Shown here in pieces: positions 35,267 to 44,689 of a stretch of DNA of 64,000 nt (position 1 is its first letter; every line of letters begins with the position of its first letter). Where the stretch lies: assembly GCA_964509505.1 (NCBI GenBank), contig CAZDYP010000001.1:30001-94000 (forward strand). The letters are read 5' to 3'. Below the pieces are notes generated by a model. That model searched no databases and was not told where the DNA came from. It saw only the letters and a list, made by a program, of their open reading frames with translations. Made by a program: the position numbers and the translations under genes. The stretch comes from CAZDYP01 sp964509505 (GTDB lineage Bacteria > Chloroflexota > Anaerolineae > JACRMK01).

Positions 35267-35335
35267 ACGGTGAACAGCTATCAGCAGTTGATTGCGTTAT
35301 TCACCATTCGCTGTTCACCAAACAGCGTTTACTTT
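35267..35335. repeat. hairpin repeat in the P450/MFS divergent region
   Basis: GGTGAACAGC and GCTGTTCACC form a perfect 10-bp stem around a heptamer-like interior (TATCAGCAGTTG, TTATTCACC). TTTACTTTTTGGG follows. Confidence 0.7.
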
Positions 35336-35375
35336 TTGGGGGCGATTCTATCATCACGCGCGACGAATACCAAGC

Positions 35376-35430
35376 CTTGCCACTTGCCACTGACTACTTG
35401 CCATCTGCCATGCCGCCATTCGCCTATTTG
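35376..35430 (+). repeat. heptamer array before the MFS gene
   Basis: Units TTGCCAC, TGACTAC and TGCCATG. It is a single-arm array lying about 50 bases before the MFS start. Confidence 0.7.
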
Positions 35431-35478
35431 CGCCGTTCTGCATATACTTAGCCTACCTAACTTTCTGGAGTATGGCTT

Positions 35479-36729
35479 ATGGCGGTAAATCTGGCGGCGC
35501 GCGCCACTCCCATCAAGCGCTCGATCATCCGCACATTCAGCTCGTTGCGCCATCGCAACTTTCGCTTGTTGTGGATTGGCAGCATTGCGACGCAAGTGGG
35601 TTATTGGATGTTTAACCTCGCGCAAGGTTGGCTGGCGTTGCAACTCACCAATTCGGAATTTTGGTTGGGGCTGGTGGGCTTTGCGAGCGGCATCCCCATG
35701 CTAGTCTTTTCGTTGCTGGGCGGCGAATTGGCGGACCGCTACAATCGTCGCAACTTGATGTTGGTATATCAGCTGTGCAGCATGAGCTTCATCATCGTGT
35801 TTGCGCTGCTCGTCACAGTGAAGATCGTGACCATTGAGCATGTTGTCGTGATTTCGTTCCTCTTCGGCTTGATGATGTCGCTCAACATTCCCTTGCGCCA
35901 AGCGCTGCTGCCTGACTTGGTGGAGCGCGACGATTTGACGAATGCGGTGGCGTTGCAGTCGGTAGGTTGGAACGCGATGCGCGTCGTCGGTCCGGCGTTG
36001 GCAGGTGTGCTGATCGCTTATGTAGGCATGGAGGGTATCTTCTGGCTCATGGTGGCGGGCTACGTATGGACAGTGGTGATGGTGTTTCAGATGGATATGC
36101 CCACCAAGACTAGCCTGGTGCCACTGCGTCACCCTTTGCACAACATGTTGGATGGGCTGCGTTACATTTGGCGACGCCAAGACATTCTAATCCTCATGCT
36201 TTCGATGTCTGTGCCGACGTTGCTGGCGATGCCTTATCTGCAATTGCTGCCCGTCTTTGCGCGCGACATTTTGCAAGTGGGTGAGGTGGGGTTGGGTGTG
36301 TTGAGCAGTGCGGTCGGCGTGGGCGCGTTGGTGACGGCATTGGTGGTCGCTTCGCTGGGCAACACCAGACGCAAGGGGTGGTGGTTGATTGGCGCGTCGG
36401 CGCTCTTTGGTCTTACTGTCGCCGCTTTCGGCGTTTCGTCGTCCTATCCATTGTCCATCGTGCTGCTCGCGGCGACGGGGATATGCTTCTCCATCATGCA
36501 AGCCTTCAACTCAGTGTTGATTCAAACATTGACGCCTGACGAATATCGCGGGCGTGTATTCAGCGTGTATGCGCTGACGTGGGGCTTGCAACCGCTTGGC
36601 AATTTGGTGATTGGTTGGCTGGCTGAAGTGACGGATGCGCCGTTGGCGCTCGTCGTCGGCGGCTTGGTCAGCGTGTTGGGCATGGCGCTCTTCGCGTGGC
36701 GCAGTCGGCAATTGCGGGAGATGGATTGA
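35479..36729 (+). CDS. MFS transporter (EntS/MFS_3-like)
   Basis: A 416-aa inner-membrane protein with about 12 hydrophobic helices. The N-terminus LRHRNFRLLWIGSIATQVGYW and the loop GGELADRYNRRNLMLVYQL are typical of the MFS_3 group, which includes the enterobactin exporter EntS and many drug or metabolite exporters. The second-half signature is LTPDEYRGRVFSVYAL. CTGGAG precedes the ATG. It is divergent from the P450 gene, so a shared natural-product role is possible but unproven. Confidence 0.88.
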   Translation: MAVNLAARATPIKRSIIRTFSSLRHRNFRLLWIGSIATQVGYWMFNLAQGWLALQLTNSEFWLGLVGFASGIPMLVFSLLGGELADRYNRRNLMLVYQLCSMSFIIVFALLVTVKIVTIEHVVVISFLFGLMMSLNIPLRQALLPDLVERDDLTNAVALQSVGWNAMRVVGPALAGVLIAYVGMEGIFWLMVAGYVWTVVMVFQMDMPTKTSLVPLRHPLHNMLDGLRYIWRRQDILILMLSMSVPTLLAMPYLQLLPVFARDILQVGEVGLGVLSSAVGVGALVTALVVASLGNTRRKGWWLIGASALFGLTVAAFGVSSSYPLSIVLLAATGICFSIMQAFNSVLIQTLTPDEYRGRVFSVYALTWGLQPLGNLVIGWLAEVTDAPLALVVGGLVSVLGMALFAWRSRQLREMD

Positions 36730-36732
36730 TGG

Positions 36733-36766
36733 GAGGGAAAAGTAAAGAGTAAAAAGTAATGACGAA
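36733..36766 (+). repeat. AAAGTAA-type short array
   Basis: Repeats GGAAAAGTAAAGAG and TAAAAAGTAATGACG directly after the MFS stop, similar to 8733-8757. Confidence 0.5.
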
Positions 36767-36821
36767 AGAAGAAGAAGGAAGAAACTACAAATCATCTATT
36801 CTATTTTGACAGGAGGACTTG

Positions 36822-37223
36822 ATGTATAAGGCAATCGCCATGATGGTGATGCTGGTGGTTGTGACGGTGGTGGGGGGATGTGGCGCGCCGCCGAGCAGTT
36901 CTTCGGGTGGGCATGACAGTGAACACAATCAACCTGCCGCGAGCGGCGGGCGTGAGCTCAAATTTATGGCGAAAGAATTTGAGTTTTCCCCTAAAGAGCT
37001 TCGTCTCAAAGCAGGCGAGAAAGTAAATATTACACTCAGCAATGCAGGAGCGCTCGAACATGATTTGAAATTGGATGCGTTGAAAATACACATCCACACG
37101 CTGCCCGGCAAAACGACGAAAGGGAGTTTCACCGCGCCGACGCAGCCAGGCGAATACGAAATCCCCTGCGCTATCGCTGGGCACAAGGAGCAGGGGATGA
37201 CGTTGAAGCTCATCGTCGAATGA
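36822..37223 (+). CDS. cupredoxin-like lipoprotein
   Basis: A 133-aa protein with a lipoprotein signal (VVVTVVGGCGAPP). A Ser/His-rich linker follows, then a plastocyanin/azurin-type domain from about residue 45. Candidate copper ligands are the His in LEHDLKL and the Cys, His and Met in EIPCAIAGHKEQGM, so a type 1 copper site appears complete. It probably carries electrons on the outer side of the membrane. GGAGGA precedes ATG 36822. Confidence 0.88.
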   Translation: MYKAIAMMVMLVVVTVVGGCGAPPSSSSGGHDSEHNQPAASGGRELKFMAKEFEFSPKELRLKAGEKVNITLSNAGALEHDLKLDALKIHIHTLPGKTTKGSFTAPTQPGEYEIPCAIAGHKEQGMTLKLIVE

Positions 37224-37235
37224 AATCACAACTCG

Positions 37236-37370
37236 CTACTCACGTTACGCAGTGTCATTTCGAGGAGCACTGTTTGCGACGAGAAATCTCCCCATGCCGC
37301 AAGTGAGATTTCTCGCACCGTAAACTACGCTGACGCTCGAAATGACAATAGGTGCGTAACATGAGTTACT
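37236..37370. repeat. 135-bp inverted-repeat element (MITE-like)
   Basis: Outer ends ACTCACGTTACGCA and TGCGTAACATGAGT are inverted. Inner parts GTGTCATTTCGAGGAG / CTCGAAATGACA and GAGAAATCTC / GAGATTTCTC add further stems. The element fills the gap between the cupredoxin gene (+) and aspS (-), and the aspS stop codon sits on its edge. No transposase is nearby. Confidence 0.75.
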
Positions 37371-38780
37371 ACTCGACTACCTTGATATGTAATTCCTCCA
37401 GTTGCCTCGGCAGCACCGTTGATGGCGACCCCAAGAACAAGTCCATCCCGTTCTGCGTCTTTGGGAACGCTGTCACCTCGCGGATGTTCGGCTCACCTGC
37501 CAGCACCATCGTGAGGCGATCAATGCCCGGCGCAATGCCGCCGTGGGGTGGTGTGCCATACTCGAAGGCTTCGAGCATGTGACCGAAGCGCAACTGTTGT
37601 TCCTCTTTCGGCAGGCTAATCAGATCGAACACTTTCTCTTGCAACTTGCGGTCGTGGATTCTAATGGAGCCGCCGCCGACCTCGTAGTTGTTGCACACCA
37701 TATCGTATTGCGCGCCACGCGCTCTGCTCGGCTCCGTGTCGAGCAATGGAATGTCTTCAGGCAATGGCGACGTGAAGATATGATGGCTGGGGTCGAAGCC
37801 TTCGCCGTCCTCTTTGCGCTTGAATAACGGGAAATCAATCACCCAACAAAACGCTAAGAGGTTTGGGTCACGCAGCTTCAAGCGCTCGGCGAGCTCGACG
37901 CGCAACCGCCCAAGCGCAGACGCACACACGCTCGGTTGGTCGGCGACGAACAGCGCCAGGTCGCCCGCCTGCGCGCCGAGCTGGGCGAGGATGGCTTGCA
38001 TCTTTTCGGTGGAGATGAGCTTGCCAAACGACGAACGAATTTCATTCTCCATCACCGCTGCCCATGCGAGCCCCTTCGCGCCGAAGCCTTTGACAAACTC
38101 GGCGAGTTCGTCAATTTGCTTGCGTGAATAGTGCGCGCAGCCTTCCGCGACGATGGCTTTCACTTGCGACGCTTCGTCGAAGACGCGGAAGCCGCTGCCC
38201 TTAACGACTTCGGTCACGTTCTGAAGCTCCATGCCAAAGCGTAGGTCGAATTTGTCGTCGCCGAAGCGCTCCAGCGCTTCGGCGTATGTGAAGCGGGGCC
38301 ACGGTTTCGCCAGCAATTTTTTGTCGGTTAGTTTTTCGACCATCTCGGTGACGAGCGCTTCCATGAGCTGCAAGATGTCTTCGCGCTCGACGTACGACAT
38401 CTCAAGGTCGAGTTGCGTGAATTCGAGCTGACGATCACCGCGCGAGTCCTCGTCGCGCATACAGCGCGCGATTTGGAAGTAGCGTTCCATACCCGCGACC
38501 ATCAACATCTGCTTGAGCTGTTGCGGTGATTGCGGCAGTGCGTAGAATTTGCCCGGATGCAAACGGCTCGGAATCAAAAATTCCCGCGCACCTTCGGGCG
38601 TGGACTTGAACAACAGGGGCGTCTCGATTTCGATGAAGCCACGCGCGCTCAGGTAGTTGCGAATGAACATCGTGACTTGATGGCGCAGAATCAGGTTGCG
38701 CTGCATGTGTGGGCGGCGCAAGTCCAAGAAACGATAGCGCAAGCGCATGTTCTCGTCGGGCAGCATCGCGTCGTCGGCGA
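37369..38780 (-). CDS. aspS: aspartyl-tRNA synthetase, N-terminus lost in gap
   Basis: About 469 residues of a bacterial-type class II AspRS, beginning at ADDAMLPDENMRLRYRFLDL, which corresponds to about residue 125 of the usual 590. The class II motif 2 is CMRDEDSRGDRQLEFTQLD and motif 3 is GGIAPGIDRLTMVLAG. The bacterial insertion domain is present in between (ERLKLRDPNLLAFCWVIDF). The anticodon-binding OB fold is missing because it lies in the 100-N gap. Expression is probably controlled by the T-box leader on the other side of the gap. Confidence 0.93.
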
Positions 38781-38880
38781 NNNNNNNNNNNNNNNNNNNN
38801 NNNNNNNNNNNNNNNNNNNNNNNNNNNNNNNNNNNNNNNNNNNNNNNNNNNNNNNNNNNNNNNNNNNNNNNNNNNNNNNN
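38781..38880. other. assembly gap (100 N) inside the aspS locus
   Basis: A run of exactly 100 N, filler of unknown length. From AspRS length at least about 375 bases of coding sequence plus the leader end must lie here, so the real gap is longer than shown. Confidence 0.97.
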
Positions 38881-39131
38881 CCGCAAAGGGACGAGTCTCA
38901 TCGTGGTGCCACCCTAAATTTGCTTGTAGGGCAAATTGAAAATTTGCCTTACATTGCCTTACTGAAATCTGTAACGGGATTGCCCGTTGGGTTCTACTTC
39001 CCGCGTGTGCTTCGTGGGTTTCTTCCCAAGCTAACAGAGGGTCTTCGCTGCATGAGTTGTGTGCGGCATTCTCACCGATGCGTCCGCTCTCTGAACACAA
39101 TCACACGCGCTACTTGGCTCTGCTTGAATGT
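38881..39131 (-). promoter_or_regulatory. T-box leader of aspS
   Basis: On the minus strand the conserved T-box AGGGTGGCACCACG (38902-38915) is followed by CTCGTCCCT, which can pair as a terminator with AGGGACGAG. Upstream is stem I, with CAGAGAGCGGA and the apical ATCGGTGAGAAT at about 39062-39098. A GAC (Asp) triplet in GAAGACCC at 39041-39043 is a good specifier candidate. T-boxes read uncharged tRNA, so this should raise aspS expression when tRNA-Asp is uncharged. An ATG inside the T-box (ATGAGACTC) is not a start codon. Confidence 0.88.
38924..38952. repeat. GTAGGGCAAATTG palindrome inside the T-box leader
   Basis: TGTAGGGCAAATT and AATTTGCCTTACA are inverted around GAA. Related copies are at 44729-44780 and 54276-54300. 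Here the element lies between stem I and the antiterminator, where T-boxes tolerate variable stems. Confidence 0.7.
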
Positions 39132-39137
39132 GGGACG

Positions 39138-39166
39138 ATTATAGCGAGGTTGGCGAGAATTGCAAA
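39138..39166 (-). promoter_or_regulatory. promoter of the T-box/aspS transcript
   Basis: On the minus strand TTTGCA (39161-39166) and TATAAT (39138-39143) are 17 bases apart. The start near 39131 agrees with the 5' end of the T-box leader. Confidence 0.6.
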
Positions 39167-39170
39167 AACT

Positions 39171-40769
39171 TTATAACCGTTGATAGGCCGCATCATTATT
39201 CGCGGTTGGTATCCACCACTCTTCGCCGCGCACCGTCTGCACGTATTCGGGCCAGCGCAGCTCGATGGGCGGTGGGAAGTCTTTGGGCAACAATGGCGCT
39301 ACCCATTTGCTGCCGCCGATACCTCCGCCCGTGCGCTCCTTGAACTCGGCTTGTGCTTTCGTGAGCTTATCAGGGAACTTGAGCAAATCGAGCAAGGTCG
39401 CCGCTGTTGTCTTGCCTGCGACGAACATGCCGGGATCAATGCACGCTGGCAGTCCACCCATCGCATTATTCACCCATGCGGGGTACGCATAGCCGGGCTT
39501 GGGCGGTTTCAAACGCGGGCGCGCGGTGTAAAAGCGTACAGTCGGTGCGTGCCATGTGTAATCCACGTAATCATCGGATGTGAAGTTCGTTTGCCACGCG
39601 GGCAATCCACGTCGCAAATGCGCTTCCAGTTCTTGCGGCGGCGTCAGGCGTTGACCTTCGTCAAGGAATGGATCGTCCATCGGTTCGAAGCCAAGATTGC
39701 GTTGAATCTCTTGCGCGAAGGCTCGCGCTTCGTCGGAGTACTTGGGTGGCCCCACCAATTCCAGATTGCGATACGTCAGCTCGGACATCGCAAGGTTGGG
39801 CAAGCCGACGCGCGTCTTCGTCACCCAGCGCGCCGAGGCAACGCAACCCGTCGCCGCCGCGGCGTGGCGCGCGTTGTTTTCGAGGACGCGATAAATTTGT
39901 TCTTGAATTGCTAGCTCCGGTGAACGCCATGCGTATTGAATCGCGGCGTAGCGTGGCGGCAGATTGTCAGAGGTGCATTGCCCTGCCGCCAGGATAAACT
40001 CGTTCAGCGTCCATGTGCCTGTGTGGGGGAACATCGCCTCTTTGGTGTATTTGGTCATCGTGTACATCAGGCATACGGCGTCAAGCGCGGCGGGACAACG
40101 CGCGGCCGCGTGTGAGGTGTGTGTGTGTGGCAGTAGTGTTTGGTCAATCCACGTTTCAGGCGTCAGGCATTCAAAGACAAAAACGACGCTCCAATACGAA
40201 CCGCAATGTGTCTCCCACATCGCGCTGTTGCTGGCGTGCGGATGATAAGCGATGGCTGCATCCAAATCATCGTAATAACCTTTGGCTGCATGAACGGGTT
40301 TCGAGCCACAGACTTTTTCGGCAGGCTCGCCAAAGAATTTGAGCGTGCCTGGCAAGCCGTACTGCGCCATCATGTTCTTCGCAGCCAACGCGCCAATCAA
40401 CGCCGCCGTGCCGAGCGCCGAATGCGGGTCGGTGTGTCCCGCCGTCCAACGGTGCAAGCCCGGTCGTGGTGACGGATACGGCACAGTCGCTTGCGAATTT
40501 TCTGGCACGGCGTCATACTCGGCATACGTAGCTAGCACGGGTTTGCCTTTGCCGTACGTCGCCATGAACGCCGTCGGCATGCCGCCAGAGCCTTCCTCGA
40601 CGGTGAAGCCTTCGGCGCGCAACACATCGCAATACGCTTTAGCCGAGCGATACTCACGAAACGCTGGCTCGGCATAGTTCCAAATCTGCTTGCAAAAATC
40701 GGACAGGCGTTGGTGATGAGCGTCAATCCACGCCCACGCCGCCTGTTTTTCGGGATACAGTTGAGTCAT
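39171..40769 (-). CDS. M20 family metallopeptidase/amidohydrolase
   Basis: About 532 aa, similar in layout to AbgB-type aminobenzoyl-glutamate hydrolases. Metal-binding candidates are VLATYAEYDAVPE with the first Asp and GHTDPHSALGTAALIGALAA with the His. The Glu pair is in FFGEPAEKVCGSKP, with AYHPHASNSA further on. GHTDPHS carries the typical M20 dimetal His region. ATG at 40769 is preceded by AAGGAGG. The substrate is probably an N-acyl or peptide amide but is not resolvable. There is no signal peptide, so it is cytoplasmic. Confidence 0.88.
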   Translation of the reverse strand: MTQLYPEKQAAWAWIDAHHQRLSDFCKQIWNYAEPAFREYRSAKAYCDVLRAEGFTVEEGSGGMPTAFMATYGKGKPVLATYAEYDAVPENSQATVPYPSPRPGLHRWTAGHTDPHSALGTAALIGALAAKNMMAQYGLPGTLKFFGEPAEKVCGSKPVHAAKGYYDDLDAAIAYHPHASNSAMWETHCGSYWSVVFVFECLTPETWIDQTLLPHTHTSHAAARCPAALDAVCLMYTMTKYTKEAMFPHTGTWTLNEFILAAGQCTSDNLPPRYAAIQYAWRSPELAIQEQIYRVLENNARHAAAATGCVASARWVTKTRVGLPNLAMSELTYRNLELVGPPKYSDEARAFAQEIQRNLGFEPMDDPFLDEGQRLTPPQELEAHLRRGLPAWQTNFTSDDYVDYTWHAPTVRFYTARPRLKPPKPGYAYPAWVNNAMGGLPACIDPGMFVAGKTTAATLLDLLKFPDKLTKAQAEFKERTGGGIGGSKWVAPLLPKDFPPPIELRWPEYVQTVRGEEWWIPTANNDAAYQRL

Positions 40770-40793
40770 AGTTTTGCCTCCTTGCGCGGCATT

Positions 40794-40979
40794 ATGACTC
40801 ACTTTCAAGTGGGACGCAAGGGCGTTTATACTCAACACGACCGAACGAGCGTCACTGCGAGCGTGGTGCGCGAAGCAGCATCTTTGTTGGATGCAATGGA
40901 GCGTTCCGCCAAGTGGTTGATGGAAGCGCGAGTGAATTATGAGTGTTACATGGAATTGGCTAACCGAGCGTTCGCTTGA
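40794..40979 (+). CDS. possible small protein, 61 aa
   Basis: ATG at 40794 opens 61 codons, rich in helical residues (VVREAASLLDAMERSAKWLM), ending 4 bases before a strong hairpin. There is no clear ribosome binding site. Part of the DNA (GCGTCACTGCGAGCGTGGTG) resembles the dispersed CGTCATTGCGAGCG type of repeat, so it may be a chance frame in repeat-derived sequence. Confidence 0.3.
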   Translation: MTHFQVGRKGVYTQHDRTSVTASVVREAASLLDAMERSAKWLMEARVNYECYMELANRAFA

Positions 40980-40983
40980 ACTG

Positions 40984-41016
40984 CAAACGCGCAGCCATGA
41001 ACGGGCTGCGCGTTTG
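40984..41016. terminator. 13-bp perfect hairpin between convergent genes
   Basis: CAAACGCGCAGCC pairs perfectly with GGCTGCGCGTTTG around a 7-base loop. It lies upstream of the 3' end of the cyclase gene (-) and after the small frame (+). Neither side has a real U tract, so it may be a weak two-way terminator. Confidence 0.55.
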
Positions 41017-41087
41017 ATGTTGTGGCTAGACCTGTGAGCTGGTAGTGGGCGCGTCATGGTCCCAAACCGTGCGACTGGCGTTACGCA

Positions 41088-44000
41088 TTACGAACTCGCG
41101 GTATGGGGTCTCCCGTTTTGAATTTCTTGTAGCAAAGCGCGGGTGTGCTGTTGGTCAGCCGCCGCGCCGAGGTCGCCAAATATGGCGAGCGCCAGCTGGG
41201 CTTCGCGGTTCGCCGCACCGTGATTGCTTTGCAGAAAACGCAAGCGCGCAACCACGCGGTGGTTGTGCGCGATTTCATAGCGATTGTTCAGTTGCGTGAA
41301 GATGTCGCCCGCGCGCGTCAATAACGTCTCAGCTTGATTCAGGTCGTGTTGCGCGCACAGCACATGCCCCAAGACACGACAGGCGCGCCCTTCATACAAC
41401 TTCAATTGGGCTTTCTTGGCGATGGTCAATGCTTGATAAGCGGCTTGATAAGCAGCGGCAAGGTCGTTATTTTGCCAATGAGCTTCCGCGATAAGCCAAT
41501 ACGTTTCCGCGAGGTCGCTCTTGTTGCCGGTCTCAGTTGCTAACTTCAAACTGCGCGCTAACGTCGTTTGCGCTTCTTGCAAGTTTTGTTCCAGCAGCGC
41601 CGCGCGCACCAGGTTGTTGAGTGTGACGCAGCTTTGATGCACGTCGCCGCTTTGTTCGCTAATGCGAAGCGCTTCTTGCAAGTTTGCGCGGGCCAGTTGT
41701 GTTTGACCGCGCACCGTATGCATGTAGCCTAAATTGTTCAAAGCGGTGGTGATAGTCGAGGTCAGCTGGATGCGGCGCGCTTGTGAGAGCGCTCGCTCGT
41801 TATACTCAATCGCTTTCTGCCATTCGCCTTGCAAGCCTGCAATCGTGCCGAGATTCAGATAGGAGCGCGCGGCACCCTCCATGTCGCCGATCTTTTCGCG
41901 TAGCGCCAACCCTTTTTCACCATAGGCAAGCGCATTCGCCCAATCGCCTTTCGCCCAGAAGAGTGGCACAAGCCCGTTGTAGGCCGAGCCCATTTCCATG
42001 TAATAATCCGTGCCTTCGCTCAAGGCTAACACCTGCATCCGCGCTTGCTGTGCTTTGTCCAAGTCGCCGCGCCGATAATAAACCCAGCCGCGTTCTAAAT
42101 GCAGTCGCACCATTTCGATGGAGCGAGTGCTGTCGGGGTCGCGCGACAATTCTTCCAGTGCCGTGTCTAGCCAGCGCATGGCTTCGGCGTAATCGCCTTT
42201 GCGCTCGTGCAAGCGCCCGAGTTTGCGCGCCAATTCGGAGATGAGGCGGATGGGGGCGGGGTCTATGCTGCGCGCAATTTCGAGCGCGTTGCGACAACTT
42301 TGCAGCGCGCTGTCGTAATGACCCAACACATTCAGTGCATCGTACATTCCTCCATGCACGGCAATGCGTTGCAGGGGCGTAGTCGCCGCCGTGTTCAGCG
42401 CTGCGAGCGCCGTGCGATACAACGCGAGCGCCTCGTCGTTGGCATAGCGTCGCGTCGCGCGTTCGCCCGCTTGAATCAAATAGGGCAGCGCCTTCGTCAT
42501 GTCTTGGCTTTGCTGATAGTGATAGGCGAGTTGTTCGATGTGGTCAGACAATTGTTCACGGTATAGCTGTTCGATGCCCTCGGCGATTTTGTGATGCAGC
42601 CGTTCACGACGCCGTTGCAAGAGGCTGGCATAGACCGTTTCTTGAATGATGACGTGATGGAATGTGAATGTGGGTTCGGGTTGTGAGCCTGAAGCGATGA
42701 GCAGCTCATTGGCGCATAGCATTTGTAACGACTTCTCAATATCTGTCTGTGTCGTGTCCACGATGTAGCGAAGCAGCGAGAGAGTAAACAGCTTGCCAAT
42801 CACGGCAGCGCATTGCAAGCTGTAACGAGCCGCTGCGTCTAAATTGTCCACGCGCGCCATAATCAAATCTTGCAAGGTGCGCGGCGCCTGCAGCGTATTC
42901 AGATTGACCTCGCTCGCTAATTGCCACTGATGAGTCGTCTGGTGAAGCAAGCCACGATTGATCAACATGCGCAGCAGCTCTTCGAGATAGAGTGGATTGC
43001 CTTCCGCGCGTTCAAGGATGATTTGTTTGAGCGTGGTGGGTAAATCGGATACGGTCAGCAAGTGCGCGAGCAGCGTCACTGAATCGTCTGGTGAGAGGCG
43101 CGTCAACGGCAGGTGGATGTAACGCGCGCCCAAGCGTTCACGTCCTAATTGCTCCAATTGTTTGAAGGTTTGTTCGGGGGTGGGGCGTATGCTGCCATAT
43201 AACAACAGACGCACATTGGCGAGACTGTTCGCTAGAAAGAGCAAGAGGTCGAGCGACGAATGATCGATCCAGTGCAAATCTTCGAAGATTAACATGAGCG
43301 GCTGACGTTGGGCTTGCGCCAACAGCACCTCGCGCACCGTCAAAAACACTTGCTGACGGAGCTGCGCGGGTTCCAAGTGGCGGATGCGGTCGGCGTGAGA
43401 TGTTTCGTTCAGAGGAATGGACAACACATAGGCGAGATAGGTGAGCGCTTGCTCGCATTCGTCGGTGTGACCGAGCAACGCTTCGAGATAGCGCGTCAGT
43501 TTGTCGCGCATGGTGGGTGCGTCGTCGCTTGGCGTGATGAGCGCTAGTTGCATGAGGTGTTGCCTAAACACCTCGTACGGCGCCTGCCCATACGCGAGAC
43601 AAACACCTTCGACGATGGTGATGGGTTGAGCGGCGAGTGTTTGCTTGAACTCCGCCATCAAACGTGATTTGCCGATGCCTGCCTCGCCACTGACCAACAC
43701 CAGTCGCCCATCAGCGCCATGCAACCACGGCTCATGCAATTGCGTGAGTTGCGCGAGCTCATGAGCGCGCCCTACCATTGGCGCGTTCAAGCCTGCGATG
43801 CCGCGCGCGCGGCTGGGTATCGTGTGCGCGCCGGTGACCTGAAAAATTTCGACAGGCTCGACGCGTCCCTTGACTTGCACCCAACCGCGCTCGTGAAACG
43901 TGAACAGCGGCTTGACTTGATCATAGACAGAGCGGCTGATAACGATACTGCCCGGTTCCGCTAAGGTTTGCAAGCGCGACGCCACATTGACTACATCGCC

Positions 44001-44648
44001 AAGCGGCGTGTAGTTCATGTTCATATCGGAGCCCATCGTCGCCACTACGACGGTGCCCGAATTCAAGCCGACGCGCACGCGCAGATGGATGTTGAGTCGG
44101 GGGTCGAGTTCTTCGTTCACATGCTGCAGCGCGCTCTGAAAACCGAGCGCGGCGCGCACCGCGCGCGCCGCGTCGTCTTCGTGCGCGATGGGCGCGCCGA
44201 AAATTGCCATCAAGCCATCGCCCAAAAATTTGTCGAACCACCCTTCATGTGCGTAGATCTCGGCGAGAAACGCTTGTTGCATTTGCTCGATGATATGAAA
44301 GACTTGTTCAGGGTCGAGTTTTTCGGAAAGTGTGGTGAACCCAACTACATCGGAGAATAGGATGGTGACGTTGCGCCGTTCGCCTTCGAGCTGACGCCCC
44401 ACACGCGAAATTTTGTCGGCGAGGTTGCTCGGCATGTGCGAACGCATGCGGTTGAGCATGGCGTCGGTGCGCCCAGTGGCAAACGTCACTTTGAGCAGCG
44501 GCGAGCCACAATCGCCGCAAAACTTGAAGCCTGTGGGATTTTCGAAGCCACAATTCGGGCAGAGGTTGGCTAATGGCGCCGCACATTGCGCGCACACGCG
44601 CAAATGAGGAGGATTGTCAGAACCACACTGCTTGCAGAGCTTAACCAT
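41088..44648 (-). CDS. zinc-ribbon / adenylate cyclase / ATPase / TPR protein
   Basis: About 1186 aa. Two zinc ribbons at the N-terminus (about 4-50; four CxxC pairs such as CKQCGSDNP and CGDCGSP). A complete class III cyclase follows (about 88-265): ILFSDVVGFTTLSEKL and FDKFLGDGLMAIFGAP give both metal Asp and the purine Lys, and YTPLGDVVNVASRL gives Thr, Asn and Arg. Then a STAND-type ATPase with Walker A SGEAGIGKSR at about 320 and LIFEDLHWIDHSS, and TPR repeats to the end. All catalytic residues are present, so it should make cAMP. ATG 44648 is used because the ribbon begins there. Confidence 0.92.
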   Translation of the reverse strand: MVKLCKQCGSDNPPHLRVCAQCAAPLANLCPNCGFENPTGFKFCGDCGSPLLKVTFATGRTDAMLNRMRSHMPSNLADKISRVGRQLEGERRNVTILFSDVVGFTTLSEKLDPEQVFHIIEQMQQAFLAEIYAHEGWFDKFLGDGLMAIFGAPIAHEDDAARAVRAALGFQSALQHVNEELDPRLNIHLRVRVGLNSGTVVVATMGSDMNMNYTPLGDVVNVASRLQTLAEPGSIVISRSVYDQVKPLFTFHERGWVQVKGRVEPVEIFQVTGAHTIPSRARGIAGLNAPMVGRAHELAQLTQLHEPWLHGADGRLVLVSGEAGIGKSRLMAEFKQTLAAQPITIVEGVCLAYGQAPYEVFRQHLMQLALITPSDDAPTMRDKLTRYLEALLGHTDECEQALTYLAYVLSIPLNETSHADRIRHLEPAQLRQQVFLTVREVLLAQAQRQPLMLIFEDLHWIDHSSLDLLLFLANSLANVRLLLYGSIRPTPEQTFKQLEQLGRERLGARYIHLPLTRLSPDDSVTLLAHLLTVSDLPTTLKQIILERAEGNPLYLEELLRMLINRGLLHQTTHQWQLASEVNLNTLQAPRTLQDLIMARVDNLDAAARYSLQCAAVIGKLFTLSLLRYIVDTTQTDIEKSLQMLCANELLIASGSQPEPTFTFHHVIIQETVYASLLQRRRERLHHKIAEGIEQLYREQLSDHIEQLAYHYQQSQDMTKALPYLIQAGERATRRYANDEALALYRTALAALNTAATTPLQRIAVHGGMYDALNVLGHYDSALQSCRNALEIARSIDPAPIRLISELARKLGRLHERKGDYAEAMRWLDTALEELSRDPDSTRSIEMVRLHLERGWVYYRRGDLDKAQQARMQVLALSEGTDYYMEMGSAYNGLVPLFWAKGDWANALAYGEKGLALREKIGDMEGAARSYLNLGTIAGLQGEWQKAIEYNERALSQARRIQLTSTITTALNNLGYMHTVRGQTQLARANLQEALRISEQSGDVHQSCVTLNNLVRAALLEQNLQEAQTTLARSLKLATETGNKSDLAETYWLIAEAHWQNNDLAAAYQAAYQALTIAKKAQLKLYEGRACRVLGHVLCAQHDLNQAETLLTRAGDIFTQLNNRYEIAHNHRVVARLRFLQSNHGAANREAQLALAIFGDLGAAADQQHTRALLQEIQNGRPHTASS

Positions 44649-44689
44649 ACCATATGATAGGCGCAAAGTTGAGCAAGGCAAAAAGTAGA

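Noticed and set aside
38881..38901. Start of aspS at an ATG just outside the 100-N gap (peptide MRLVPLR)
   Set aside because: This ATG lies within the T-box antiterminator/terminator sequence. The aspS start must lie inside the gap.
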